Below, in pieces: positions 1 through 8,912 of a stretch of DNA of 64,000 bases; positions within the stretch are counted from its first letter, which is position 1; every line of letters starts with the position of its first letter. Under the pieces are notes generated by a model. That model worked only from the letters and a program-made list of their open reading frames with translations, was not told where the DNA came from and did not search any database. The stretch is from Pseudopedobacter alpinus (GTDB lineage Bacteria; Bacteroidota; Bacteroidia; Sphingobacteriales; Sphingobacteriaceae), in the NCBI RefSeq assembly GCF_042684645.1, contig NZ_JBHULV010000029.1:1-64000 (forward strand), in the 5' to 3' direction. The position numbers were made by a program, and so were the translations under genes.

Positions 1-1013
1 ACTAGCCCTCCGCGGCAATGAGCGGGAAGGTAGTAGTTTAAAGAACAAATCAAAAAAAGTAACAACCGTAAAAAAAGCCAGAAACAATTCACACAGAGAC
101 CCTTCGACTCCGCTCAGGGTGACGTGGTGGATGGGGAGGCAGTGCGGGGTAACAGGAGTGCTCTTACTACTAGCAGTATTCTTGTAAGTAATAACCCTCC
201 GTTAACGAAAAATTCCGCCTTGGCGGTTGCGGTAGCGATAAAGAAGTTCTTGCACTTCCATTGTAGCAACTGGCGCAGCGGAGAGTTTTTTTGGTTACTT
301 TTTTTGCGGAAAAAAAAGTTATTAGCCCTCCGCGGCAATGAGCGGGAAGGTAGTAGTTTACAAAAGAATTTCCAATTTAAAGACAACCATAAAAACAAGC
401 CAGAAACAATTAACGCAGAGACCCTTCGACTCCGCTCAGGGTGACGTGGTGGAAGGGGAGGAAGTGCAGGTTAAAAGGAGTGCTCTTACTAAAAGCAGTA
501 TTCTCGTAAGTAATAACCCTTCGTTAACGGAAAATTCCGCCTTGGCGGTTGCGGCAGAGAAGAAGAACGACTTGCACTTCCATTGTAGCAACTGGCGCAG
601 CAGAGAGTTTTTTGGTTACTTTTTTTGCGGAAAAAAAAGTTACTAGCCCTCCGCGGCAATGAGCGGGAAGGTAGTAGCTTAAAGAACAAATCAAAAAAAG
701 TAACAACCATAAAAACAAGCCAGAAACAATTAACGCAGAGACCCTTCGACTCCGCTCAGGGTGACGTGGTGGAAGGGGAGGAAGTGCAGGTTAAAAGGAG
801 TGCTCTCACTAAAAGCAGTATTCTTGTAAGTAATAACCCTTCGTTAACGGAAAATTCCGCCTTGGCAGTTGCGGTAGCGATAAAGAAGTTCTTGCACTTG
901 CTTTGTAGCAACTGGCGCAGCGGAGAGTTTTTTGGTTACTTTTTTTGCGGAAAAAATTGTGAAGCACTCTTGAATGCATAAAAATAAAATATGCAAAAAA
1001 TGAAAAAAGTGAC
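1..1013. repeat. Three tandem direct repeats of about 320 bp
   Basis: The word TAGCCCTCCGCGGCAATGAG begins at 3, 323 and 644, and each unit continues with the same order of words: ACCCTTCGACTCCGCTCAGG (near 98, 420, 742), a TTCCGCCTTGGC block, a GTAGCAACTGGCGCAG block and a final TTTTTTGCGGAAAAAA. The period is 320-321 bp with scattered substitutions. The third unit is longer because it carries about 48 extra bases near 956-1007. The window starts at the edge of a unit, so more copies may lie upstream. Open frames exist on both strands but are repeated with the units and look like chance products. No spacers and no CRISPR-like spacing are present. Confidence 0.9.
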
Positions 1014-1045
1014 TAGCCCTTCCGCTGGCAATGAGGCGGGAAGAT
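956..1045. repeat. Dispersed-repeat insertion and degenerate fourth unit start
   Basis: Where units one and two end with GCGGAAAAAAAAGTTA, unit three carries an extra block beginning GAAGCACTCTTGAATGC (961-977) and ending AATGAAAAAAGTGAC (about 999-1013). The same block, with a few differences, occurs at 41975-42025 in a gene-free stretch. After it, a diverged unit start (TAGCCCTTCCGCTGGCAATG, 1014-1033) follows and then the repeat similarity fades. Confidence 0.75.
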
Positions 1046-1084
1046 TTTGGTACAGAAGAAAAACCAGATTGCAAAAACAAACAA

Positions 1085-1252
1085 TGCTAAGCTGAAGCGA
1101 GATCCTGCTTGGACTTTTTTCAAAGAAAAATCAGATTGCAATAAACTCAAAACGCAGGGTCAGCTGAAGCGAGACCCTGCTTGGACAGAAGGGATGCTAT
1201 ATGAATTTTCCTGAACTTAATGACATTGAGCGAGACCCTGCTTGGACTTAAA
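1085..1252. repeat. REP-like hairpin words (GCGAGACCCTGCTTGGAC, three copies)
   Basis: The word GCGAGAYCCTGCTTGGAC occurs near 1096, 1169 and 1229. The middle copy forms a hairpin, GCAGGGTC ... GACCCTGC, around 1154-1180. The third copy overlaps the first codons of the longest frame of the following glycosyltransferase, which argues against the upstream start codon of that gene. Confidence 0.75.
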
Positions 1253-1312
1253 ATATCCATGCTTAAAAAAATCATTTCCAAATCACCAATATTTTCTTTA
1301 AAATTGAATGTT

Positions 1313-2062
1313 ATGCAAATATCTATTATTACTGCTACTTACAATTCTGAAACCCATTTGCAAGAGGCATTAAATTCCTATAAATCGCAAACACTACAAA
1401 ATAAAGAATTAATAGTAATAGACGGATTAAGTAAAGATAAGACCCTCGAAATATTAAAACAGAACCATCAAATCATCAATAAATCAGTATCTGAAGCAGA
1501 CAAAGGGATTTATGATGCCCTCAACAAAGGAATAAATTTAGCAGGTGGAGATATCATTGGCATATTACATTCCGACGATTTTTTTGCATATTCTACATTG
1601 TTAGCAGACGTTACAGATCTATTCGAAAAAGATCCAAACTTGCAAGCTGTTTATGGCGATTTACAATACGTAGATAGAGATGACCCTAATAAAATCATTA
1701 GAAACTGGGTGTCAGGAAAATTTGATAGAAATAATTTTGCAAAAGGCTGGATGCCTCCACACCCCACACTCTTCATAAAAAAAGAATGTTTCCAAAAATT
1801 TGGTGTCTATGATTTGACTTATAAATCAGCAGCAGATTACGATTTAATTCTTCGGTTTTTATTTAAGCATAAAATAACTACAAGCTACCTACCTAAGGTA
1901 TTAGTAAAAATGAGGGTAGGGGGTTTAAGTAATAAATCAATTAAAAACAGAATTAGAGCCAACAGAGAAGATAGGTTAGCTTTGAAAACAAATGGAGTTC
2001 CAAATTCTTTATGGGTATCAATACTTAAACCCTTATCTAAAATCACCCAATATTTGAAATAA
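1313..2062 (+). CDS. Family 2 glycosyltransferase (WcaE-like), polysaccharide biosynthesis
   Basis: Inverting-type GT-A glycosyltransferase expected to add one sugar to a lipid-linked surface polysaccharide at the inner face of the cytoplasmic membrane. From the start at 1313 (249 aa) it begins MQISIITATYN, the usual beginning of the family. It then has VIDGLSKDKT (35-44), SEADKGIYDALNKG (60-73) and the metal/nucleotide-sugar motif HSDD (86-89); AADYDLILRF lies near 175. In-frame starts also exist at 1220 and 1259, but 1220 lies inside a repeated REP-like word, so those extra residues are doubtful. A WecA-like transferase follows after 19 bp, consistent with the end of a capsule or O-antigen cluster. 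Donor and acceptor sugars cannot be read from the sequence. Confidence 0.88.
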   Translation: MQISIITATYNSETHLQEALNSYKSQTLQNKELIVIDGLSKDKTLEILKQNHQIINKSVSEADKGIYDALNKGINLAGGDIIGILHSDDFFAYSTLLADVTDLFEKDPNLQAVYGDLQYVDRDDPNKIIRNWVSGKFDRNNFAKGWMPPHPTLFIKKECFQKFGVYDLTYKSAADYDLILRFLFKHKITTSYLPKVLVKMRVGGLSNKSIKNRIRANREDRLALKTNGVPNSLWVSILKPLSKITQYLK

Positions 2063-2081
2063 AAAATTCTAAATTTGTGCT

Positions 2082-3194
2082 GTGAATGTAGATTATTCTT
2101 TTTTAGATATAGAGTGGCTATACTATTTAGTAGTAATAGTTATTTCAATATTAGTTTCTGTATCAGCTATTCCATCAATTATTTTTGTTGCCAGAGAAAG
2201 GCATTTATATGATGATTTGCAAAGCCATCGAAAAGAACACGATCATGGAATACCTCGCTTGGGCGGAGTAGCTATTTTTTGTTCATTCACAATTGTTTCC
2301 CTGTTATTTGCTAAATACGACGCCGTTCTTCCTACAAATATCCTTCTCACATCTTGTATCATTTTATTTGCAGTAGGTTTAAAAGATGACTTAGCAGGAG
2401 CAGGACCAGGAACAAAGTTTGCCATGCAGTTTTTAGTTGGTTCAATACTAGTTTTATTGGGTAATGTCCGTTTAACAAGTTTGTACGGAGTGTTTGATGT
2501 TTTTGAAATTCCGCTTTATCTAAGTATTTCTATATCAATACTTCTAATCATGTTTATTGTTAATGCTTTCAATTTAATTGATGGTATAGATGGTCTTGCG
2601 GGTACAATAGGTTTAGTAGTAAATTTAACCTTTGCAGTATTATTTATTCACATGGGGCAAATAGAAATGGCTTCTTTAGCGTTTAGTATGGTAGGTGCAA
2701 TTGTAGGCTTTTTAATTTACAATTACAGCCCAGCAAAAATTTTTATGGGAGATACAGGCAGTCTTTTAATTGGACTGGTATCTGTAGTTTTAGCATTTAA
2801 ATTTATAGAATTGAATAAATTCACTTCTAACGAAATAAGACCTGTTTTTTATTCTGCCCCAGCAATTGCAGTAGCAATTTTGATTATCCCACTGTTTGAT
2901 ACATTTCGTATTTTCTCCATCAGAATATTAAAAAGACAATCTCCCTTTAGAGCAGATAGAAACCACATTCACCATCGAATTTTAAGACTAGGTTTTTCTC
3001 ATATCCAAACCACTTTACTACTAGCTTTAACTAATTTACTATTCATATATATAGCGCTTAACTTAAGGAGTTGGGGTAATTTTGTTTTGATATTTATGTT
3101 TTTAGCTATTTGCATATTTATAAACTGGATAACTACTATTTGGATAAGAATAAAAGACAGGGGTTTCTTTAAAGTATATTTCTTATATAAATAG
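2082..3194 (+). CDS. WecA/MraY-family undecaprenyl-phosphate sugar-1-phosphate transferase
   Basis: Multi-spanning membrane enzyme that moves a sugar-1-phosphate, probably GlcNAc-1-P or a related sugar, from a UDP-sugar to undecaprenyl phosphate and so starts polysaccharide assembly. The 370 aa product has the family signatures in order: HGIPRLGG (55-62), the KDD magnesium-binding pair (D102, D103), NAFNLIDGIDGLAG (161-174), KIFMGDTGS (219-227, D224) and HIHH (295-298), with about ten hydrophobic segments. Translation appears to start at a GTG codon (2082). It follows the glycosyltransferase closely and nothing polysaccharide-related follows, so it may be the last gene of that operon. The exact sugar is unknown. 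Confidence 0.92.
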   Translation: MNVDYSFLDIEWLYYLVVIVISILVSVSAIPSIIFVARERHLYDDLQSHRKEHDHGIPRLGGVAIFCSFTIVSLLFAKYDAVLPTNILLTSCIILFAVGLKDDLAGAGPGTKFAMQFLVGSILVLLGNVRLTSLYGVFDVFEIPLYLSISISILLIMFIVNAFNLIDGIDGLAGTIGLVVNLTFAVLFIHMGQIEMASLAFSMVGAIVGFLIYNYSPAKIFMGDTGSLLIGLVSVVLAFKFIELNKFTSNEIRPVFYSAPAIAVAILIIPLFDTFRIFSIRILKRQSPFRADRNHIHHRILRLGFSHIQTTLLLALTNLLFIYIALNLRSWGNFVLIFMFLAICIFINWITTIWIRIKDRGFFKVYFLYK

Positions 3195-3372
3195 AATTTT
3201 AAACAGGTTCTTCGATACTTCTATTATCGTAAACCTAATATTTATCACCTTCCACATGTATTTTAAATGTTACTCCTTTTTTTAACCTAAATCATATTAA
3301 AACAGTTAATTTGTTTCAGCTAATAATCACTTATATTAAATTTCATTTATTTTAATCGCTACTTAAATAAAA

Positions 3373-5265
3373 ATGTCTCATTTGTATAGAAGCTTTCTTT
3401 ATTGCTTTTTGTTTTTCATGATAATGGGATGCAATTATAATCCACCAGTAGATCCTGTTGCTGTAGAAACGTTTTTTAAAAATCCTGAGCAATCTATGTA
3501 TCGTCTTTCTCCTAACGGCAAGTATTTGTCTTTTTTGAAACCTTACAAGGGTTATTTAAATGTTTATGTTAAATGTGTAAATGATAGTTTGGTTACACAG
3601 GTAACAGCCTATACAGATAGGTCTGTTAGAACTGCTAATTGGGTAGGTAACGATAAGTTAATTTACCTAAAAGAAAAAGATAGCTTAGATAATTATCCTG
3701 CATTTTTAGTGAATAAGGATGGCACTCAAAATATAGCCATACAAACCTCTCCTAACACAAAAGTTAACATAGTAGATCAAGAATTAAGAAATCAAGAGCA
3801 TATTTTGATAGCATTAAATGAAAGAGATGAAACTTTTTTTGATGTGTATAAGCTAAATATAAATACAGGTAAAAAAGAATTATTGGTAAAAAACCCGGGG
3901 AATATAGTTTTATGGTTTACTGATAATGATGGTGAGGTTAATTTAGCAATTGGTAGTGATGGTGTAAATGAAACTTTGTATTTTAGAAACAATGAGTCGG
4001 AGAAATTTAAACCTGTGATAAGCAATAATTTTAAAAGCACTTTAAAGCCTTTAGGTTTTACTAAAGATAAAAATCATATTTATGCACTATCTAATTTAAG
4101 TAGAGATAAATTAGCATTGGTTGAGTTTGATTGTGCTACAGGGAAAGAAATAAAAGTGATTTATGAAAATAAAGATGCTGATATTTTGGAGGTAGTAAAT
4201 TCTAAAACCAAAGGTAATTTAGCCTACTTAACCTACGAAATAGATAAAAGAGAAATACATTTTTTAGATGCAAATTATCAAAGCATTTATAATGATATTC
4301 ACAAAATATTGCCTAATGATGAGGTTATAATTGTTGATAAAGACGCTTCAGAACATCACTTCATTGTTAAAACTTATACAGATAAAAGTCCAGGAGTTTA
4401 TTACCTATATGCAGTTAAGGATAAAAGTTTAACAAAACTTGCAGATGTAAATTCAGCGATTAATCCTGATAATATGTGTGCAATGAAAGCAGTAAGTTAT
4501 AAAGCCAGAGATGGTCAAATTATACATGGCTATTTAACATTACCTATTGGAAAGGATGAGAAAAACTTACCATGCATTGTAATGCCTCATCAAGGTCCAT
4601 CTGCAAGAAATGTTTGGGGTTACACACCAGAAGTACAATATTTAGCCAATAAAGGTTATGCTGTTTTCCAGATGAATTATAGGGGTTCAACAGGTTATGG
4701 TAAAAACTTTCAAAACGCTGGTTTTAAGCAATGGGGCAAAAAAGTTCAAGAAGATATTTATGATGGTGTAAAATGGTTAATTAACCAAGACCTAATTAAT
4801 CCTAAAAAAATAGGAGTATTTGGTTACGGATTTGGGGGTTATTCGGCCTTAAATCAAGTAGTATATTACCCTCAACTTTACAAATGTGCGGCATCATATT
4901 CTGGCTATATCAATTTATTTACATACCTTAAAGGTTTCCCGGCATATTATAAGCCTTACAAATTAATGTTAAATGAAATGATTGGAGATCCAGAAAAAGA
5001 CATAGATTATCTTAAAAGTTCTTCCCCAATTTTTCAAGTTGATAAAATTAAAACCCCTATTTTAATTGCTCAAGGAGGTAAAGATTCAAAGGTAAACGTT
5101 ACAGAAACTAACCAATTTGTTAAAGAACTTCGTAAAAAACAAATAGCGGTTAATTATATCTTAAACGAGAATGAGACGCAGCTATTTAAGAATCCGGAAA
5201 ATAAATTCACTTTTTATAGGCAATTGGGAGACTTTTTGGATAAGCAAATCAATCCAGATAAGTAA
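3373..5265 (+). CDS. S9 (prolyl oligopeptidase)-like lipoprotein, catalytic Ser and His apparently lost
   Basis: 630 aa. An N-terminal hydrophobic stretch ends in a lipobox (MIMGC, Cys20), so it is probably a lipoprotein facing the periplasm or surface. Residues about 30-370 look like the beta-propeller of S9 peptidases and about 380-630 like the alpha/beta-hydrolase domain, with the oxyanion/substrate region FQMNYRGSTGYG. The nucleophile elbow, normally GxSxGG, reads GYGFGG, with Gly486 in the Ser position. The acidic residue is kept (GGKDSKV, Asp571). In the C-terminal block, which normally reads GHGF followed by PEN, this protein has TQLFKNPEN, with Gln603 in the His position. Two of three catalytic residues therefore seem absent and peptidase activity is unlikely. 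The histidine kinase gene starts 3 bp after the stop, suggesting co-expression and perhaps a ligand-binding or signalling role (inference). Confidence 0.85.
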   Translation: MSHLYRSFLYCFLFFMIMGCNYNPPVDPVAVETFFKNPEQSMYRLSPNGKYLSFLKPYKGYLNVYVKCVNDSLVTQVTAYTDRSVRTANWVGNDKLIYLKEKDSLDNYPAFLVNKDGTQNIAIQTSPNTKVNIVDQELRNQEHILIALNERDETFFDVYKLNINTGKKELLVKNPGNIVLWFTDNDGEVNLAIGSDGVNETLYFRNNESEKFKPVISNNFKSTLKPLGFTKDKNHIYALSNLSRDKLALVEFDCATGKEIKVIYENKDADILEVVNSKTKGNLAYLTYEIDKREIHFLDANYQSIYNDIHKILPNDEVIIVDKDASEHHFIVKTYTDKSPGVYYLYAVKDKSLTKLADVNSAINPDNMCAMKAVSYKARDGQIIHGYLTLPIGKDEKNLPCIVMPHQGPSARNVWGYTPEVQYLANKGYAVFQMNYRGSTGYGKNFQNAGFKQWGKKVQEDIYDGVKWLINQDLINPKKIGVFGYGFGGYSALNQVVYYPQLYKCAASYSGYINLFTYLKGFPAYYKPYKLMLNEMIGDPEKDIDYLKSSSPIFQVDKIKTPILIAQGGKDSKVNVTETNQFVKELRKKQIAVNYILNENETQLFKNPENKFTFYRQLGDFLDKQINPDK

Positions 5266-5268
5266 TAA

Positions 5269-6939
5269 ATGAGAGCTAAAAACTTAAGCTATCGTAAAAA
5301 CTTTATGCTCATCATTTCCTTTATGGTTTTGATTTCAATTTCTCTAATAGTGGTTTTACTGGTAAGTTATAACTTAACTAAAAAAGTAATTGACAATGAG
5401 TTTTCTGCCCTTAAGGTTGATGTTTTAGAAAAAACCGTTGCACCGTATAATACCTTTTTTCAAAATAAAATTCCCGAAATATCTTTTTATCAAGGCTTTC
5501 TCGACTCGGCCTCAGCTGCAAAATATGCCGATACAGTTCTTAAAAATTATTCATTTGTAGAAAAAATACTTTTTTACGATGCGCAAATAAGTAATCACCC
5601 TGTACAAGATGGTTTAAGAACAGGTTACTTTTCTTTAGGTTTAAAAAGTCTTTATCAATATGGCAGAAATATAAATAGTGATTCTACAGTCTTATTTTCA
5701 GGAAAAGAACCAGGTTCACTTTCTTTAACTAGTGGAGACGAGTTTAATAAAATTGGTTTAAAAGTAGCCAGCTACATAGAAAATGCAGATACCACTAAAG
5801 TATTAAACAACGATGAAATTTTTAAAACATTTTATAACATCGTAAGCAATAAAATCACCTACATGAATGTTCCAAGAAGAGAGGACATAAAAATATACCA
5901 ACAATTAATGCTTCAAAAGCAAGCACCATCTCCATACTACGAGCAAGATGTTTTCTCTTTTGAGCTTAACCCCTATCAATTAAGCATAAAAAATACACAT
6001 CCAGAATTGTATCAGACAATTACAATTAGGCCCTTGTCTTTTGAATCTATTTTAGAAAAACCAAATTTAATAACCACAGAAATTGCACTGCCTTGGGCAT
6101 TTTCTGATTATAAATTGTATTTAACCAGCGATAGATCTTATTTAGATAAGGAAGTGAGACAAAGATTCTTACCCATAGCATTAGGCGTTTTTGCTGTTTA
6201 CATTATTTTGGGCGTTATCGTTTTTTTGTTCAACAGAAATCTTGCAGTTAACCAAAAACTTTTTAGGTTACAATATGATTTCATTAATAATTTTACACAC
6301 GAATTTAAAACACCTGTTGCAGTCATTAAAATAGCAGGTAATAATATTTTAAATGCTACAGATTTAGATGATAAAGATAGGAAGCGCTATGGGAAGATAT
6401 TAGATGAAGAAGCTGATAAACTGAACGATTTAATGAATAAGTTGCTTTCATTTACCCAAATTGAAACCAAGTCAATTAAAGTAAACTACCAAGAAATAAA
6501 CCTCGAAATCTTTTCACAAAATATAATTGATGCATTTCAGCTTAAATACCCTGATTATGAAATTGAATTAAATATAGTTAATCTTCAAACATTTTTAACC
6601 GACCCAGTATTATTAAGTAGTATTTTTTATAATTTAATAGAAAATGCTTATAAATATGCCAACACTGGAAATAAGCATTTAAAGATATCTATCTATAAAT
6701 TTAAAAAAACAATAGTTTTTTCTTTTAGAGATAAAGGAATTGGTATTGAAGCTTCCGAACTAAATAATATCTTTAAGAAATTTTACAGAATACAAAACAG
6801 ATATAACCAACAAGGAAGTGTTGGTTTAGGTTTGGCTTTCTGTAAAGAACTAGTTAACTTTATGAATGGTGATATTACTGCAAAAAGCAAACCCAATAAA
6901 GGATCCGTTTTCGATGTTTTTTTACCTCTTAATAAATAA
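5269..6939 (+). CDS. Membrane sensor histidine kinase
   Basis: 556 aa inner-membrane kinase of a two-component system. Transmembrane segment 1 is at about 12-34 and segment 2 at about 301-321, enclosing a periplasmic sensor region of roughly 265 residues that I do not recognise. No obvious HAMP domain separates TM2 from the dimerisation helix. The phosphoacceptor block is NNFTHEFKTPV with His344. The ATPase domain carries the N box NLIENAYKYA, the G1 box DKGIGIEASE, an F box (FKKFYR) and the G2 box GLGLAFCKELV. It phosphorylates, by inference, the response regulator encoded 2 bp downstream. Its signal may involve the degenerate S9 lipoprotein encoded just upstream. Confidence 0.93.
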   Translation: MRAKNLSYRKNFMLIISFMVLISISLIVVLLVSYNLTKKVIDNEFSALKVDVLEKTVAPYNTFFQNKIPEISFYQGFLDSASAAKYADTVLKNYSFVEKILFYDAQISNHPVQDGLRTGYFSLGLKSLYQYGRNINSDSTVLFSGKEPGSLSLTSGDEFNKIGLKVASYIENADTTKVLNNDEIFKTFYNIVSNKITYMNVPRREDIKIYQQLMLQKQAPSPYYEQDVFSFELNPYQLSIKNTHPELYQTITIRPLSFESILEKPNLITTEIALPWAFSDYKLYLTSDRSYLDKEVRQRFLPIALGVFAVYIILGVIVFLFNRNLAVNQKLFRLQYDFINNFTHEFKTPVAVIKIAGNNILNATDLDDKDRKRYGKILDEEADKLNDLMNKLLSFTQIETKSIKVNYQEINLEIFSQNIIDAFQLKYPDYEIELNIVNLQTFLTDPVLLSSIFYNLIENAYKYANTGNKHLKISIYKFKKTIVFSFRDKGIGIEASELNNIFKKFYRIQNRYNQQGSVGLGLAFCKELVNFMNGDITAKSKPNKGSVFDVFLPLNK

Positions 6940-6941
6940 TC

Positions 6942-7631
6942 ATGCAAAAAGAAATTAAAATAGCTATTATAGAAGATGATGAAAATCTAAGGTTTTTAGT
7001 AAATCATCGATTACAAAAAGAGGGCTATAAAATTATTGAAACTGGTGATGGTAATCAGGCAGTAGAACTAATTCTTACAGAATTACCAGATATTGTTTTG
7101 TTAGATTGGATGCTCCCAGGTAAAGAAGGTTCAGAAATTTGCACCACTTTACGCTCTAAAGGATTTGAAAACATCATTATCATGATGTCTGCTAAATCTC
7201 AAGACGTTGATAAAATTGACGCTTTTCATTTTGGGGTGTCAGATTATGTAAGCAAACCGTTTAATATGGATGTTTTAGTGGCCATGTTAGATAGTAAAGT
7301 TAAGTATGTAGTTCACGGAAAAGAAGAGAACAATAAATTTGGAGACATGGAGCACCATCCAAATACCCACTCGCTTCTAAGAAACAATAAGAAAATAGAG
7401 CTCACCATATTAGAAAATAGGATATTGTTATATTTCTTAAATAATAGAAACAAAGTAATTAGCAGAGACGATTTGATGATGGAAGTATGGGGTTACAATT
7501 CTGATGTGAATACCAGAACTTTAGATATGCACATTGTTAGATTAAGAAAAAAAATAGAAGCTAACCCAGATAGACCCGATTATTTACAAACAGTTAGGGG
7601 AGTTGGTTATAGGTTTAATGAAGAATTATAA
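6942..7631 (+). CDS. OmpR/PhoB-family response regulator
   Basis: 229 aa cytoplasmic DNA-binding regulator. The receiver domain spans about 6-120, with acidic pocket EDDE (11-14), phosphoacceptor Asp55 in VLLDWMLPG, the MMSAK Ser/Thr switch and Lys in SKPF. The C-terminal winged-helix domain (about 130-228) ends with the typical RTLDMHIVRLRKKIE and TVRGVGYRF blocks. It is the last gene of the S9-like lipoprotein / kinase / regulator unit and is the natural partner of the kinase. Target genes are not evident; no clear direct-repeat operator was found upstream of the unit. Confidence 0.95.
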   Translation: MQKEIKIAIIEDDENLRFLVNHRLQKEGYKIIETGDGNQAVELILTELPDIVLLDWMLPGKEGSEICTTLRSKGFENIIIMMSAKSQDVDKIDAFHFGVSDYVSKPFNMDVLVAMLDSKVKYVVHGKEENNKFGDMEHHPNTHSLLRNNKKIELTILENRILLYFLNNRNKVISRDDLMMEVWGYNSDVNTRTLDMHIVRLRKKIEANPDRPDYLQTVRGVGYRFNEEL

Positions 7632-7753
7632 ATTGAATATTTTGTAAGCTCTTGAAAATTAACTTGGTATTTAATTTTAATTGTTATTTTATTTTTCTAC
7701 ATTTGCAGCCCCAACAGAATTTTAAAAGGGGATAGAAAGGTGGTATTTAATAA

Positions 7754-7942
7754 ATGATTATTATCAATGTAAAAGATGGCGAATCAATTGACAGAGCATT
7801 AAAACGCTTTAAAAAGAAATTCGAGAAAACTGGTGTTTTAAGAGAACTTCGCAGTCGTCAAGCTTACGAAAAAAAATCTGTAGCTAGAAGAATGGAAGTA
7901 AAACACGCAATTTACGTTCAAGGAATGAACCAAGAAGCTTAA
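7754..7942 (+). CDS. rpsU: 30S ribosomal protein S21
   Basis: 62 aa basic protein of the small ribosomal subunit platform, involved in initiation. It begins MIIINVKDGESIDRALKRFK and continues with the Lys/Arg-rich helix FEKTGVLRELRSRQAYEKKS, the standard S21 pattern, at the usual length of the Bacteroidota form. A TACATTTG at 7698-7705 fits the Bacteroidetes -7 element TAnnTTTG, so it is probably transcribed on its own promoter. A recombinase and a hibernation factor follow on the same strand, as in related genomes. Confidence 0.97.
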   Translation: MIIINVKDGESIDRALKRFKKKFEKTGVLRELRSRQAYEKKSVARRMEVKHAIYVQGMNQEA

Positions 7943-8019
7943 TCTTTTTAGCTTAAATTTCTTACTATATATAAACTATTTGTATATTCACTTTTATAGG
8001 GGATAAGCAAATAGTTTTT

Positions 8020-8898
8020 ATGGTTTTAGAGGGTTTTTTAAAATATCTACAATACGAGAAAAGATACTCGAGCCATACAATAACTGCCTATAAAACAGAT
8101 ATTTCTCAATATCAGGAATTTTTAGAAAAATCAGAATTACAGTTTCAAGAAGCAAATCATAAAGATATCAGGCTTTGGGTAGTTTCTTTAATGGATAACC
8201 ATTTAGATGCAAAATCTGTAAATAGAAAAATTTCTAGCATCAGATCTTTCTACAAATTTTCACTTAAAGAGGGTTTAATAACAGAAAACCCAGTTTTAAA
8301 AGTTTTAAGTCCTAAAGTTTCCAAAAAACTACCTGTATTTATTAGTGATGATAAAATAAATTATCTTTTAGATGAAGTAGATTTTACGAATGATTTTTCT
8401 GGAATAAGAGATAAACTAATAATAGAATTACTGTTTGCCACAGGAATAAGGTTAAGTGAACTTTTAAATTTAAAGTGTAACGACGTTTTTTTAGCCGAAA
8501 AAACAATAAAGGTTTTGGGAAAGCGGAATAAAGAGCGTATAATCCCTTTAAACAACACTGTGTTACACTTGTTTAGTGATTATCTTAAACTTAGGGAAAC
8601 CCAACAACTATGCGTTGATGATGGCGTTTTGTTTCTAACAGACAAAGGAGAAAAAGCTTATCCAAAATTAATTTATAGAGTTGTTCAAAAATATTTAAGT
8701 TTTATTTCAACACAATCAAAAAAAAGTCCCCATATTTTACGACATTCATTTGCTACAAGTCTTCTTAATAAGGGAGCCGATATTAACGCAATTAAAGATT
8801 TATTAGGACATGCAAATTTAGCTGCAACACAGGTATATACGCATAACTCTATAGAAAGATTAAAATCAATTTATAAACAAGCACATCCAAAAGCTTAA
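8020..8898 (+). CDS. xerC: Tyrosine recombinase XerC/XerD type
   Basis: 292 aa tyrosine recombinase of the Xer type, which resolves chromosome dimers at dif during division. An N-terminal SAM-like core-binding domain (about 1-90) precedes the catalytic domain. The catalytic set is visible: Arg144 (ATGIRLSEL), Lys168, His238-x-x-Arg241 (HILRHSFATSLL), His264 (LLGHANLAATQ) and nucleophile Tyr273 (VYTH). Length and position between rpsU and hpf match the housekeeping Xer protein of Bacteroidota rather than a phage integrase. Whether it is the XerC or XerD partner cannot be decided from one sequence. Confidence 0.9.
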   Translation: MVLEGFLKYLQYEKRYSSHTITAYKTDISQYQEFLEKSELQFQEANHKDIRLWVVSLMDNHLDAKSVNRKISSIRSFYKFSLKEGLITENPVLKVLSPKVSKKLPVFISDDKINYLLDEVDFTNDFSGIRDKLIIELLFATGIRLSELLNLKCNDVFLAEKTIKVLGKRNKERIIPLNNTVLHLFSDYLKLRETQQLCVDDGVLFLTDKGEKAYPKLIYRVVQKYLSFISTQSKKSPHILRHSFATSLLNKGADINAIKDLLGHANLAATQVYTHNSIERLKSIYKQAHPKA

Positions 8899-8912
8899 AA
8901 AAAGGAGGAAAA

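Noticed and set aside
124..981. Open frames of 64-118 codons inside the tandem repeats
   Set aside because: They repeat with the 320 bp units, overlap on both strands and have no family features; best explained as repeat by-products.
1..1013. CRISPR array
   Set aside because: Units are about 320 bp, almost identical throughout and have no variable spacers; no cas genes are nearby.
8020..8898. Phage integrase with attachment site in the nearby tRNAs
   Set aside because: Length, motifs and the conserved rpsU-hpf context point to the housekeeping Xer recombinase; no duplicated tRNA ends are seen.
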